Below are positions 37,943 through 46,284 of a stretch of DNA of 64,000 bases, piece by piece. A program made the translations under genes and the position numbers. Position 1 is the stretch's first letter. Each line of letters opens with the position of its first letter. Source of the DNA: an uncultured Saprospiraceae bacterium (GTDB taxonomy: Bacteria > Bacteroidota > Bacteroidia > Chitinophagales > Saprospiraceae); assembly GCA_938016265.1 (NCBI GenBank), contig CALLWB010000007.1, forward strand, positions 44,191 through 108,190, written 5' to 3'. The notes beneath the pieces are model-generated. The model worked only from the letters and a program-made list of their open reading frames with translations. It was not told the DNA's origin and did no database searches.

Positions 37943-39160
37943 ATGAAAAGGAAACTGTATTTCTGCAATGGTTGTTTCTTTCTGGCAATCATTCTACTCC
38001 TTAGCCTAATAAAAACAGAACAGGTGGTTGGTCAATGCCCCTTACCAGTTCCTTCCTTGATTCCTAACCCTTCAGGGGAAATTCTTTCCGCTTGTCCTAC
38101 TGGAGAAAATCAAGTGTATCTAGCAACCCCTTGGTTTAATGCTAGTGCAAAAAGCCCTGACTATTTGAATATTTGTGGGTTCAATAGTCATCCTCAATTT
38201 AGCCCTCCTCCTACTCCAACTTTTGGAAATGGTTGTTTTGGGATTCATGTCTTCAACACTTCGGAGGCAACTCCTCTAATAAGTAGTTCTGTTCTGGAGC
38301 ATGAAGAAGACATTGGAGTTTGTTTACCAACGCCTCTAATACCAGGTGTAGGATACACTTTTCAATTTCATTTAACTGAATCCAGCCTCGGAGTGAACAT
38401 AAGACCTGACCTTGGATTGTGGGGAACCACGAACTGCAGCAGCAACCCTAATATAATTACATGGGTATACCTTGGAGAGATCAATACTACTCTTAATTCA
38501 AGCATATGGATACAGCACACATTTAATTTTATAGCTCCATCTGCCATCAATGGCCTTCGTATTGGAATTTCTCCACAGGCATTCAATAATGATGATATTA
38601 GAAGGTATTATTTTCTGGATAATTTTATTTTGAATACAAATTCTGCCTTCCAACCACCAATCGCCGAAGCTGGTCCCAATAAGACAATTTCCTGTAATAA
38701 CTTGTCTGTTGTCTTAAACGGGTCGGTAGTCAATGGCGCTCCGCCTTACACTTATTCCTGGACACCGAGTTTAGGATTGAGCAATTCGAGCATTGCTAAT
38801 CCCATTGCATCCCCTAACAGCACCAGGACTTACACCCTTAATGTAACCGCTGCCAATGGGTGTACTAGTTCTGACATGGTTACTGTAAACGTCAACCTTG
38901 GTACCGGCCCCAACTGGGTTTGGACAGGTGCGGTAAGTAACAATTGGTTCGACGGATGCAACTGGAGTCGAGGTGTTGTGCCGGATTGCAAATCGGAGGT
39001 GATCATTCCTGGCGGGACACCAACCAACCCGGAAATAATTGGAGCTGCTGCAGGTTGTAGCAGTATTGAAATTAATACAGCAAATGGTGGTCATGTGTAT
39101 CTTAGAACTTCACAAGGTGGCGAGTTAAGAGTTACTCCGGGTCTATGGATTTGTCCTTAG
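37943..39160 (+). CDS. Secreted PKD-type surface protein
   Basis: 405 residues. A signal peptide (ending VVGQ) precedes a Cys-rich carbohydrate-binding-like region (about 35-235), a PKD/Ig-like domain (about 240-325) with AEAGPNKTISCNNLSVVLNGS and TYSWTPSLGLSNSSIANP, and a final segment with WTGAVSNNWFDGCNWSRGVVPDCKSEVIIPGG, as in choice-of-anchor surface proteins. The protein stops right there, and I see no T9SS type A or type B sorting domain, so it could be truncated relative to relatives that carry one. Starts 48 bp after the S74 gene and is likely co-transcribed. Confidence 0.7.
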   Translation: MKRKLYFCNGCFFLAIILLLSLIKTEQVVGQCPLPVPSLIPNPSGEILSACPTGENQVYLATPWFNASAKSPDYLNICGFNSHPQFSPPPTPTFGNGCFGIHVFNTSEATPLISSSVLEHEEDIGVCLPTPLIPGVGYTFQFHLTESSLGVNIRPDLGLWGTTNCSSNPNIITWVYLGEINTTLNSSIWIQHTFNFIAPSAINGLRIGISPQAFNNDDIRRYYFLDNFILNTNSAFQPPIAEAGPNKTISCNNLSVVLNGSVVNGAPPYTYSWTPSLGLSNSSIANPIASPNSTRTYTLNVTAANGCTSSDMVTVNVNLGTGPNWVWTGAVSNNWFDGCNWSRGVVPDCKSEVIIPGGTPTNPEIIGAAAGCSSIEINTANGGHVYLRTSQGGELRVTPGLWICP

Positions 39161-39206
39161 TTGAAAATGGTAGAAAGTAGAAGGTATAAATGCACTTTTG
39201 TATTTG

Positions 39207-40193
39207 TCAATATCCCCTATCTATATTGACCACATTGATAAATTGTAGGCGGCCGCTTGCGAGTTCGTTGATATTATATATGACATCTACCCAGCGTGCT
39301 GGATCATCAAATGGGGAGGCAGCTCGGTGCGGGGAAAGTACCACGTTCTCCAATTTGTCAAAAGGAAACTGAGACGGGAATTTTCGGCCTTCCGCATCTG
39401 GTTTAGGATCGTAATCATACCATACATCGATGGCTGCTCCTAGGATTTCGTTGTTTTTCAAGGCATTGTATAGGGCACTTTCGTGAATAATTTCGCCTCT
39501 GCCAATATTGATTAGCAGGCCATTTGCTCCTAGGAGTTTCAGCTCTTTTTTTCCTAGCAGGCCCTTTGTTTGTTTTGTTAAGGGAAGTCCTACGATTAAT
39601 ATATCGACTGCTTCTAAAAATTTGGGTAGCTCCTTGTCGGTATAGGTGGTCAGATCAGCTGGTGCTTCTATCCAGTTTGTTTTTAGTGCGTGGAATTCGA
39701 CTTCAAATCCTTTTAGAAACTGGTGAATTCTTTTGTTGATGTGGCCATAGCCAAGCAGGCCGACTGTTTTGTTTCGGAGGGCGATGGACTTTGCTTCTTT
39801 GTCTGCTGTCCGCCATTTTCCTTGGAGCATGTATTGGTGGTGGATGACTATTTTGTTCATTAGTGCAAGGAGGAGCCCTACGGTATGTTGAGCGGTGTAG
39901 TAGGCGTTTCCGTGTCCGTTGACCAGGGTTATTTGTTTGGGGAGGAGGGGGAGTATTTCTGTTAGTTGATTGACGCCTGCTCCTGGATTGACGACTAGTT
40001 TTAGTTTTTTGGCTTTGGTAATCAGTTTTAGGGTTGGGCGCCAGCCAATGACAAGATCGATGTCTGTGGCGTGTTTTAGGAGTTCCGCTTCCTCAAACGA
40101 ATCCGGGATAATGAATTCAACAGACGAACTGACTTCATGTCGGAGGTGCTTCAGTAAATTGGGGTTGGGTTGCCAGAGGAAAAGCGCTTTCAT
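39207..40193 (-). CDS. D-2-hydroxyacid dehydrogenase
   Basis: 328 residues. The NAD-binding lobe has GLLGYGHINKRI (about 147), the strand end NIGRGEII supplies the substrate Arg, and SPHRAASPFDDP near the C-terminus supplies the catalytic His. The N-terminal lobe is short and atypical (MKALFLWQPNPNLLKHLRHEV). The family oxidises or reduces 2-hydroxy acids such as glycerate, lactate or phosphoglycerate; the substrate is not readable. Normal length. The 3' end is 46 bp from the convergent PKD protein gene. Confidence 0.9.
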   Translation of the reverse strand: MKALFLWQPNPNLLKHLRHEVSSSVEFIIPDSFEEAELLKHATDIDLVIGWRPTLKLITKAKKLKLVVNPGAGVNQLTEILPLLPKQITLVNGHGNAYYTAQHTVGLLLALMNKIVIHHQYMLQGKWRTADKEAKSIALRNKTVGLLGYGHINKRIHQFLKGFEVEFHALKTNWIEAPADLTTYTDKELPKFLEAVDILIVGLPLTKQTKGLLGKKELKLLGANGLLINIGRGEIIHESALYNALKNNEILGAAIDVWYDYDPKPDAEGRKFPSQFPFDKLENVVLSPHRAASPFDDPARWVDVIYNINELASGRLQFINVVNIDRGY

Positions 40194-40214
40194 ATCTTCA
40201 AATTTGTTTGCGGA

Positions 40215-40817
40215 TTACTCGGCCCAAATCATTTCTTTTAACACACGGCTAGTAAGATACTCGCCATACTCAGGAGAGAAAAACTCCTCGTTTGTATAAC
40301 TAACCTTTACAGAAGCAAACTCTAACCTTTTATAATCATCAACAAGATCTACTTCGTTCTCTACCAAACCTAACCAATGAAATTTCATTACTTTTCCATT
40401 TTCATCTTCAATTGAAAAAATGACAAAATCACCTTCTTCGATATCAATAATCAATCCTTCGAAGGAAAGTAATGCTCCTGTTTCTTTTTCCTTCTTCTTG
40501 CCTCGTGAAGAATTTTTAATTATTAAATCAGGACAGACAAACGCCATCTTCTTCCCTACCATTTCTCCTATTACCCTCCCATTTCCATAAGGATCATTGA
40601 TGTCAATATTAAAATCTTTTTTGATTTTTTTCGCGTAAGGCTGGCAAGCACCTATCATACACAATCCAAGTTTTCCTGTAAACTCCTCTCCGTCTAGCGA
40701 ATCTGGTAGCTCGGCAATGCAATCACAAGTTGCTTCCGCGATATCATCTATATACTTTTGACCATAGCCTATATTAATAGTTAAGATGATCATTCCAGCA
40801 AGTAAAATGTTTTTCAT
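40215..40817 (-). CDS. Secreted protein of unknown function
   Basis: 200 residues. A signal peptide (MKNILLAGMIILTINIGYG) leads to a small helical N-terminal segment with a Cys pair (EATCDCIAEL) and a third Cys in LCMIGAC, likely disulphide-bonded outside the cytoplasm. The second half (about 110-200) is beta-rich and resembles a small SH3-like barrel (FEGLIIDIEEGDFVIFSIEDENGKVMKFHWL). I do not recognise it. Starts 22 bp upstream of the dehydrogenase gene, so probably one transcript. Confidence 0.65.
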   Translation of the reverse strand: MKNILLAGMIILTINIGYGQKYIDDIAEATCDCIAELPDSLDGEEFTGKLGLCMIGACQPYAKKIKKDFNIDINDPYGNGRVIGEMVGKKMAFVCPDLIIKNSSRGKKKEKETGALLSFEGLIIDIEEGDFVIFSIEDENGKVMKFHWLGLVENEVDLVDDYKRLEFASVKVSYTNEEFFSPEYGEYLTSRVLKEMIWAE

Positions 40818-40842
40818 TCTATAGTTATTGGTGGTTATTCAG

Positions 40843-40850
40843 CAAAGTTA
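40843..40850 (-). promoter_or_regulatory. -7 promoter box of the 40215-40817 gene
   Basis: Minus-strand TAACTTTG matches TAnnTTTG and lies 25 bp before the ATG at 40817, leaving a leader of about 20 bases. Confidence 0.45.
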
Positions 40851-41078
40851 ACACAGTTATTCATTTCCAGTACGCCATATTTATTTTTACCATTCAAAAA
40901 GTCCATACTATTAGCTCTGCTCTTTATAGCGAAGTGTTCATATTCAATCATTTATGTTATGAAGGCTTCATTTCGCTGCTTGGGCCTCCAAATTTTTCAA
41001 AAAAAAGAGAAGTCCTATTCAAAAAACCAATAATACTCTTGCGCAAATCGAAAAATACATGACATTTTTTCTAAAAAA

Positions 41079-41170
41079 TGAAAAATTTTGACCCAAATCG
41101 TACTTTTTGGCCTGAAAATTGAAAAATTTTTAAAAAATAGTTTCATCGGAATAAAAAACCGTTATCTTTA
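41079..41170 (+). promoter_or_regulatory. Upstream region of glutamine synthetase
   Basis: The 417-bp gap before glnA is extremely AT-rich. TATCTTTA at 41163-41170 is one base off TAnnTTTG and would give a leader of about 60 bases. Two direct copies of TGAAAAATTTT lie at 41079-41089 and 41120-41130, 41 bp apart (about four helical turns), a spacing suitable for a nitrogen regulator; that is inference. Confidence 0.35.
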
Positions 41171-41234
41171 CATCATTATATTAATGATGTGGACTTAACA
41201 ATCCAATTTTTTAACTTTTACAAATTATAGAACA

Positions 41235-42248
41235 ATGGCAGCTTTAAAATTTGAGTACATCTGGATAGATGGCCACAAACCAGACGCAAACCTAAGAAGT
41301 AAGACAAAAGTCCTTAATCTGGACAATTACAATGGAGAAGTCGATGTACTTCCTCAATGGAATTTCGATGGTAGTTCTACCCAACAAGCGGAAGGCCATT
41401 CTTCTGATTGTCTATTGGAACCTGTTGCTGTATACAATGATCCAGGTCGTAGAAATGCGTACTTGGTAGTTTGTGAAGTTATGAATGCAGACGGCACGCC
41501 ACACATAAGCAACTCTAGAGCAACTATAGAAGACAACGATAAGGATTTCTGGTTTGGATTTGAACAAGAATACGTGATCGAATTTGATGGTAAGCCTATT
41601 GGTTTTCCAGAAAACGGATTCCCAGAACCACAAGGTCCTTACTACTGTGCGGTAGGAGATGGCAAAGTAGCAGGTCGTGAAATGGTTGAAGAGCACCTGG
41701 ACATGTGTCTGGACGCTGGCATCGGACTTACTGGTATCAACGCAGAAGTAATGCTTGGCCAATGGGAATACCAAGTATTTTCTAAAGGAGCAAAAACAGC
41801 AGGAGACGATGTAATCGCTTCCCGTTACCTACTATATAGAATATCTGAAGAGTATGGTGTAAAAATCAACCTACACCCAAAACCAGTTAAAGGAGATTGG
41901 AATGGTTCAGGAATGCACTGCAACTTCTCTAACAGAGCAATGCGCGAGATTGGTGGCAAAGACATGTTTACTGCTATTTGTGAAAGCTTCCGACCTTTAC
42001 ACGATGAGCACATCGCAGTTTATGGTTCCAACAATGACCAACGCCTAACTGGCCTACACGAAACTCAATCCATCGAAGAATTCAGCTACGGCGTTAGTGA
42101 CCGCGGAGCGTCTATCAGAATTCCAGTTTCCGTACCAACAGACTGGAAAGGATACCTGGAAGACAGACGTCCAGCATCTAACGCAGATCCATACTTAGTA
42201 GCTGGCAGAATCGTCAAGACCGTTAAGTCTTCTTCTGTTTTAGCTTAA
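41235..42248 (+). CDS. glnA: Glutamine synthetase, GSII type
   Basis: 337 residues, the normal short GSII length, with beta-grasp N-terminal domain (LKFEYIWIDGHKP) and catalytic domain motifs DGSSTQQAEGHSSDC, FGFEQEYVI, GINAEVMLGQWEYQVF, GSGMHCNFSN and a closing RRPASNADPYLVAGRIVKT. GSII resembles eukaryotic enzymes and is common in Bacteroidota. It makes glutamine from glutamate and ammonia with ATP in the cytoplasm and lacks the adenylylation site of GSI. Single-gene unit with its own terminator at 42271 and a likely regulated promoter. Confidence 0.97.
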   Translation: MAALKFEYIWIDGHKPDANLRSKTKVLNLDNYNGEVDVLPQWNFDGSSTQQAEGHSSDCLLEPVAVYNDPGRRNAYLVVCEVMNADGTPHISNSRATIEDNDKDFWFGFEQEYVIEFDGKPIGFPENGFPEPQGPYYCAVGDGKVAGREMVEEHLDMCLDAGIGLTGINAEVMLGQWEYQVFSKGAKTAGDDVIASRYLLYRISEEYGVKINLHPKPVKGDWNGSGMHCNFSNRAMREIGGKDMFTAICESFRPLHDEHIAVYGSNNDQRLTGLHETQSIEEFSYGVSDRGASIRIPVSVPTDWKGYLEDRRPASNADPYLVAGRIVKTVKSSSVLA

Positions 42249-42270
42249 AAAAGTAATCAAGTAATATATT

Positions 42271-42306
42271 GGGTAGTTCTAATTTTTAGAGCTACCCTTT
42301 TTTATT
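42271..42306 (+). terminator. Terminator of glnA
   Basis: GGGTAGTTCT at 42271-42280 pairs with AGAGCTACCC at 42288-42297 (one G-U pair), 7-nt loop, followed by TTTTTTATT. It starts 22 bases after the glnA stop. Confidence 0.9.
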
Positions 42307-42624
42307 GCCCGCCCTCCACTAACAATTGCAAGTTGTTGATTTCGAACTATTTCCTAGAAAGCCGAATTGCTGCTAGAAGATGGACGATAGATTTCACTGA
42401 TGGTCGTTAGCCATTCCCCAAACATGGTGACGGGGCAAATTCGGCCGCCTTACCTATTGACGGCTAGGCCCTTACTATTCCTTTCGACTATTGTGACCTT
42501 GCCTAATTCTGGACTTAGCTAGTTTGGAAGCATATAATAAAATTTATTAGTATAAACTAGCAACATTCGGTTGATTCTTTCGTAACAAAAGTGGGCAAAA
42601 ATTGCAAAATCAGTACTGAACTAT
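42307..42624. other. Gap between glnA terminator and kinase gene
   Basis: About 318 bases, more GC-rich than neighbours in the first 170 bases (for example GGTGACGGGGC and CTATTGACGGCTAGGCC). No frame of convincing coding character and no hairpin. The last 80 bases are AT-rich and should hold the kinase promoter. Confidence 0.35.
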
Positions 42625-43995
42625 ATGCAGGCGTTTTTTTTACAAGTTTGGAAAAAAATTAAGTTTTTAGGCGCAGCTCCAGAGGAGATCGGGAACTTGC
42701 GAATCACCTTATTAAAGCAGATTTTGCAAATTGCTTTATTGGTTTCTGTGTTAGATTTCACAATTGGACTGTTTTTGGGCAATCCTATTTACTATCAAAT
42801 CGTCACGTTTTCGCTAATCGTATCTGTTTTTGGGCTAATCCGGCTTAATGAAAAGGGCTATTTCCATAATATAAAATACCTTGTATTAATTGCCCCTCCT
42901 CTTATTATCTTGTTTACAATGATTCTTTATGGAGGCAAGTTTGGAGAGGAATATTTGATTGCTGTGAATATTCTATTTGCTTGGTTTTTAATCGAGAATG
43001 CGCCGAAGACAAAACTGCTTTTGTATGCTATAGTATTGTTTTCTTACTTATTAGGGATTGCCTATCTTCAGAATTATGAGCCATTGTATCCCAAAGTTGA
43101 TAACGTGTATGACGATATCCTTACCCTTTTAACGTGTATTTATTTCATTCTGAAAATTGTAGGTAGTTATCAAACAGAAGTGGAGCTGCACCAATCTAAA
43201 CAGCAGGACTTAATCAAAGAGCTACAAGTAAAAAACAAAACTCTGGAAGAAACCACCCAAGAGTTACAACAGTTTACCTACGTAGCTTCTCATGATTTGA
43301 AAACGCCGATTCGGACCATTGTCAGTTTTATAGACTTGATTGAGTACGATATTAAAAAAGAACGATACAACGATTTGCTGCCTAAGCTCGATTTTGCCAG
43401 GAATGGTGCTAAACAAATGAGCACCTTACTCGAAGACATATCTACCTATTCTAAATTCAATTTCAAGGAAAAAAGAGCACCGGAAAAAGTACATTTGAAC
43501 GATGTACTAGACAAGGTGCGTCTCAATTTGCACGCGTTAGTTCAAGAAAAAAACGCCATCATCCTGCATACCGATCTACCAATCATCTGGGGCTTAGAAT
43601 CCAGCTTAATCGTTGTATTCCAAAACTTAATTGAAAACGGAATCAAGTATAATGAATGCGCGACCCCAACAATATCTATCGAAGTAGAAATAATGGATAA
43701 AAATCTCGCCATTCATTTTACAGACAACGGCATTGGCATTGAGCAACAATACAATGAACGAATTTTCCATTTTTTCAAACGACTCCACAACTTCGACGAC
43801 TACCAGGGAAGCGGTGTTGGTCTTGGTATTTGCAAAAAAATCATCAATAGCATGGATGGCACAGTGACGGTCATGTCTCAGATAAACGAAGGAAGTCGGT
43901 TTACAATCGTGCTTCCAAAAGAAATTTTCATTTCACTCCCTGAAAACAAGTCATTTGCAGAGAATGAACAGGTTAAAAAAATAGGGTTTGCTTGA
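42625..43995 (+). CDS. Membrane sensor histidine kinase
   Basis: 456 residues. Five or six membrane helices fill residues about 28-185 with no large extracytoplasmic domain, so sensing is probably inside the membrane. A coiled coil (about 190-218) leads into HisKA with ASHDLKTPIRTI and HATPase_c with NLIENGIKYNE, DNGIGIE and GSGVGLGICKK. The catalytic part is the same type as in the soluble kinase at 24517. No response regulator is adjacent. The ATG at 42625 is preceded by an AT-rich region. Confidence 0.92.
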   Translation: MQAFFLQVWKKIKFLGAAPEEIGNLRITLLKQILQIALLVSVLDFTIGLFLGNPIYYQIVTFSLIVSVFGLIRLNEKGYFHNIKYLVLIAPPLIILFTMILYGGKFGEEYLIAVNILFAWFLIENAPKTKLLLYAIVLFSYLLGIAYLQNYEPLYPKVDNVYDDILTLLTCIYFILKIVGSYQTEVELHQSKQQDLIKELQVKNKTLEETTQELQQFTYVASHDLKTPIRTIVSFIDLIEYDIKKERYNDLLPKLDFARNGAKQMSTLLEDISTYSKFNFKEKRAPEKVHLNDVLDKVRLNLHALVQEKNAIILHTDLPIIWGLESSLIVVFQNLIENGIKYNECATPTISIEVEIMDKNLAIHFTDNGIGIEQQYNERIFHFFKRLHNFDDYQGSGVGLGICKKIINSMDGTVTVMSQINEGSRFTIVLPKEIFISLPENKSFAENEQVKKIGFA

Positions 43996-44068
43996 TCAAT
44001 TTGTTATAGATCAGAACGCTTTCCAGCCAGAAAACCGTTCTTCCTTAACCAAACAAACCCTGTGTTAT

Positions 44069-44317
44069 TTAGCTAATTTCCTTATTTGAGATCGCATTTG
44101 GTAAAACATACTTTTCCAGCAAATGATCTATAATGCTCTGGTACCAGATTTTCCTAGTGGGGTAAACTGGCTCCTTCTGCCGAAGAATATCGTAGGCAAT
44201 ATACAAATGACGTAATTGATAATTGTTCTTTCCAAAAGATTTAGAGTCTTCCGCTCTACCAGTTAAGCTAACGGACCGAGCGTTCCTATATAAGTATACA
44301 AGAAAATTCCAATGCCT
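44069..44317 (-). pseudogene. Orphan reading-frame remnant fused to a partial tRNA
   Basis: The minus frame from 44317 to a TAA at 44069-44071 is open for 82 codons but has no ATG, GTG or TTG start. The last 60 codons read like real protein: KNNYQLRHLYIAYDILRQK, later EKYVLPNAIS. Its first third runs through the truncated tRNA at 44231-44277. It looks like the 3' end of a gene joined to the 5' half of a tRNA by a recombination or deletion. The family is not recognised. Confidence 0.4.
44231..44277 (-). pseudogene. Partial tRNA, 5' half with CUA anticodon loop
   Basis: Read on the minus strand: acceptor strand GGTCCGT, T8-A9, D-stem GCTT/GAGC closing loop AACTGGTA, G26, anticodon stem GAAGA/TCTTT and 7-nt loop CTCTAAA, which gives anticodon CTA (reads UAG). 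After the anticodon arm the similarity ends: there is no T-arm (no TTCGA), no 3' acceptor strand ACGGACC and no CCA within 150 bases. UAG is used as a stop elsewhere in this window, so a functional amber suppressor is unlikely. Confidence 0.55.
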
Positions 44318-44338
44318 TTATTAGAAGCATTGGAATTT
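44304..44338 (-). terminator. Terminator of the RhlE-type helicase gene
   Basis: A 12-bp perfect stem, AAATTCCAATGC at 44304-44315 with GCATTGGAATTT at 44327-44338, 11-nt loop. On the minus strand it lies 47 bases after the helicase stop and ends in TTTTC. Confidence 0.8.
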
Positions 44339-44384
44339 AACTTTTTATTAAAACTTATGGGATAAAGTTCTTTTGAAAAAGAGA

Positions 44385-45647
44385 CTAGTACCTCGAATTA
44401 CTTCGACTGCTTCGGTTGCTTCTACCATTTGAACTATTCCCTTGTCTGCTTTTGTTGCGGGAGGGATTTCTATTCTGCGTTTGCTTGGGCTTTACAGGTG
44501 GAGCGACTTCCGACATTGGAAACGGATGATTTTTTACGAACGGTATTTTTTTGCCTATCAGCTTTTGGATGTCTTTGAGGAAGGCTTTTTCTTCATGATC
44601 GCAAAACGAAAATGCTTTCCCTTCTGCGCCTGCTCTTCCGGTTCTGCCGATGCGATGCACGTATGTTTCCGCGATGTTTGGTACTTCAAAATTGATGACG
44701 GTGGATAGGTCTACCACGTCGATTCCTCTAGCAGCGATATCTGTGGCTACTAGGACTTTGATCCTTTTGTCCTTGAAGTCTTTCAGTGCTTTTTGACGAG
44801 CGCCTTGTGATTTGTTGCCATGGATGGCGGCTGATTTAAAACCACTCTTGTTTAACAACCGAACCACTTTGTCTGCGCCGTATTTTGTTCTGGTAAAAAC
44901 CAAGGCGGTATCGATAGATGGAAATTTAAGTACATGGATCAACAGCTCCCGTTTGTCTGTTTTGTTAACAAAATAGACAAATTGCTTGACGGTTTCTGCG
45001 GTGGAAGAAACAGGCGTCACTTCTACTTTTGTCGGATTGGTCAAGATCGTATTGGACAAGGTGACAATGTTCTGAGGCATGGTGGCGGAGAAAAACAAGG
45101 AATGCCTTTTCTCAGGAATTGCCTTAATTATTCGTTTCACATCATGAATGAATCCCATATCCAGCATACGATCCGCTTCATCAAGAACGAAAAACTCAAG
45201 ATCTCTAAGTTGAATGTACCCTTCACTCATTAAGTCCAACAGTCTACCAGGTGTTGCCACCAGGATATCGATTCCTCTACGGAGGGCCTCTTTTTGTGGC
45301 TGTTTGCCGACTCCACCAAATACAACGGTGTGTCGCACTCTTGTAAACTGACCGTAGTCCCGTATACTTTCTCCAATTTGCAGTGCCAACTCTCTGGTTG
45401 GTGTTACAATAAGCGCTCTGATTTTTTTTCGTTGCTTGTCGTGTTCATACTTATTATGAAGCAGTTGAATAATTGGTATCGAAAACGCTGCAGTTTTACC
45501 AGTACCTGTTTGAGCACATCCTAATAAGTCTCTGCCTTCTAATAATATCGGTATGGATTGTTCCTGAATGGGTGTTGGTGTTTCGTATCCTTTTTTTTCG
45601 AGTGCCTTAAGGATAGGAGGCACTATATTTAAACTTTTGAAGTCCAT
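44385..45647 (-). CDS. DEAD-box RNA helicase, RhlE-like
   Basis: 420 residues. Motifs in order: Q motif PTPIQEQSIP, Walker A AQTGTGKT, PTRELALQ, DEAD in VLDEADRMLD, SAT in FFSATMP, and VI in HRIGRTGRAG. The C-terminal 50 residues are a basic, Ser/Arg/Asn-rich tail, usual for RhlE proteins binding ribosomal RNA or the degradosome. The long leader (about 95 bases from the -7 box to the ATG) suits a cold-shock-regulated helicase, though nothing proves that here. Confidence 0.95.
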   Translation of the reverse strand: MDFKSLNIVPPILKALEKKGYETPTPIQEQSIPILLEGRDLLGCAQTGTGKTAAFSIPIIQLLHNKYEHDKQRKKIRALIVTPTRELALQIGESIRDYGQFTRVRHTVVFGGVGKQPQKEALRRGIDILVATPGRLLDLMSEGYIQLRDLEFFVLDEADRMLDMGFIHDVKRIIKAIPEKRHSLFFSATMPQNIVTLSNTILTNPTKVEVTPVSSTAETVKQFVYFVNKTDKRELLIHVLKFPSIDTALVFTRTKYGADKVVRLLNKSGFKSAAIHGNKSQGARQKALKDFKDKRIKVLVATDIAARGIDVVDLSTVINFEVPNIAETYVHRIGRTGRAGAEGKAFSFCDHEEKAFLKDIQKLIGKKIPFVKNHPFPMSEVAPPVKPKQTQNRNPSRNKSRQGNSSNGRSNRSSRSNSRY

Positions 45648-45745
45648 TTTCTTTTTTTAATAAACAAATCATTCTACATCAAATTCACAAGCTACTACTC
45701 CACGATTTCAAAAGAAGAAACCCAACATTTCACTAGAGAACGCCG

Positions 45746-45753
45746 CAAAGGTA
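45746..45753 (-). promoter_or_regulatory. -7 promoter box of the helicase gene
   Basis: Minus-strand TACCTTTG is an exact TAnnTTTG match, followed by CGGCG. It lies 99 bp upstream of the ATG, which implies a leader of about 90 bases. Confidence 0.6.
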
Positions 45754-45863
45754 CGATATTTTAAGGTCAAATGCTAGGGCGGCATACCATGCAAACGAGT
45801 TGTTTTCGGTTTTCGCCTAATTATTACTTAAGAAAATTAATGGTATAACAAATAGAGTTAATG

Positions 45864-46065
45864 TGCTATTCCCGTGCAATTTAAGTTCCATATCCAATGA
45901 AAAGTGGTCAGAAGACCTAGTCCGTTTTTACCTGTGTTTCAGTTTCCTACCGTAGAATCCCAATCTTTCCCGGTAAGGGCAATCTACTTGGGAACCTGCT
46001 GAATGGCCGATCCATTTTTCTAGCGAGAATATAATCGATGATACAAGTTTGTTGCTATGATTAAA
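45864..46065 (-). pseudogene. Decayed 3' end of an endonuclease/exonuclease/phosphatase-family gene
   Basis: The minus strand matches the last 65 or so codons of the intact gene at 53008-53886, including a shared 15-base block at 45959-45973 and 53096-53110. Read across frameshifts it gives IIDYILAR, GKDWDSTVGN, NTGKNGLGL and SDHF, against IIDYILLR, GKDWDPTVEN, NTGKNGLGL and SDHF in the intact copy. It has an in-frame stop, at least one frameshift and has lost the true stop codon. The offset between copies is 7137 bases at its left end. No N-terminal part of the gene is present; the giant gene's upstream region takes its place. Confidence 0.9.
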
Positions 46066-46284
46066 TCTGAACGAACTTCCCCTTATCAACATTCGATGGC
46101 TAACATCTACTTTCCCAAGTGCAGCAGGTCCTAGGCAACCTACAGTGTCTTTTAATCAATATGCGCTAAAAAGTTACAAAATTACATGTTAGCAATTTAA
46201 GTAATAAATGCCTATATTGGATTACACAAGTACAGTCCAAAGTATAAAATCAGAACCGACTGTAAATGAACATAACCATCAAGA

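Noticed and set aside
44231..44277. Functional amber-suppressor tRNA
   Set aside because: The T-arm, 3' acceptor strand and CCA are missing, and TAG serves as a stop codon (for example at 19038-19040).
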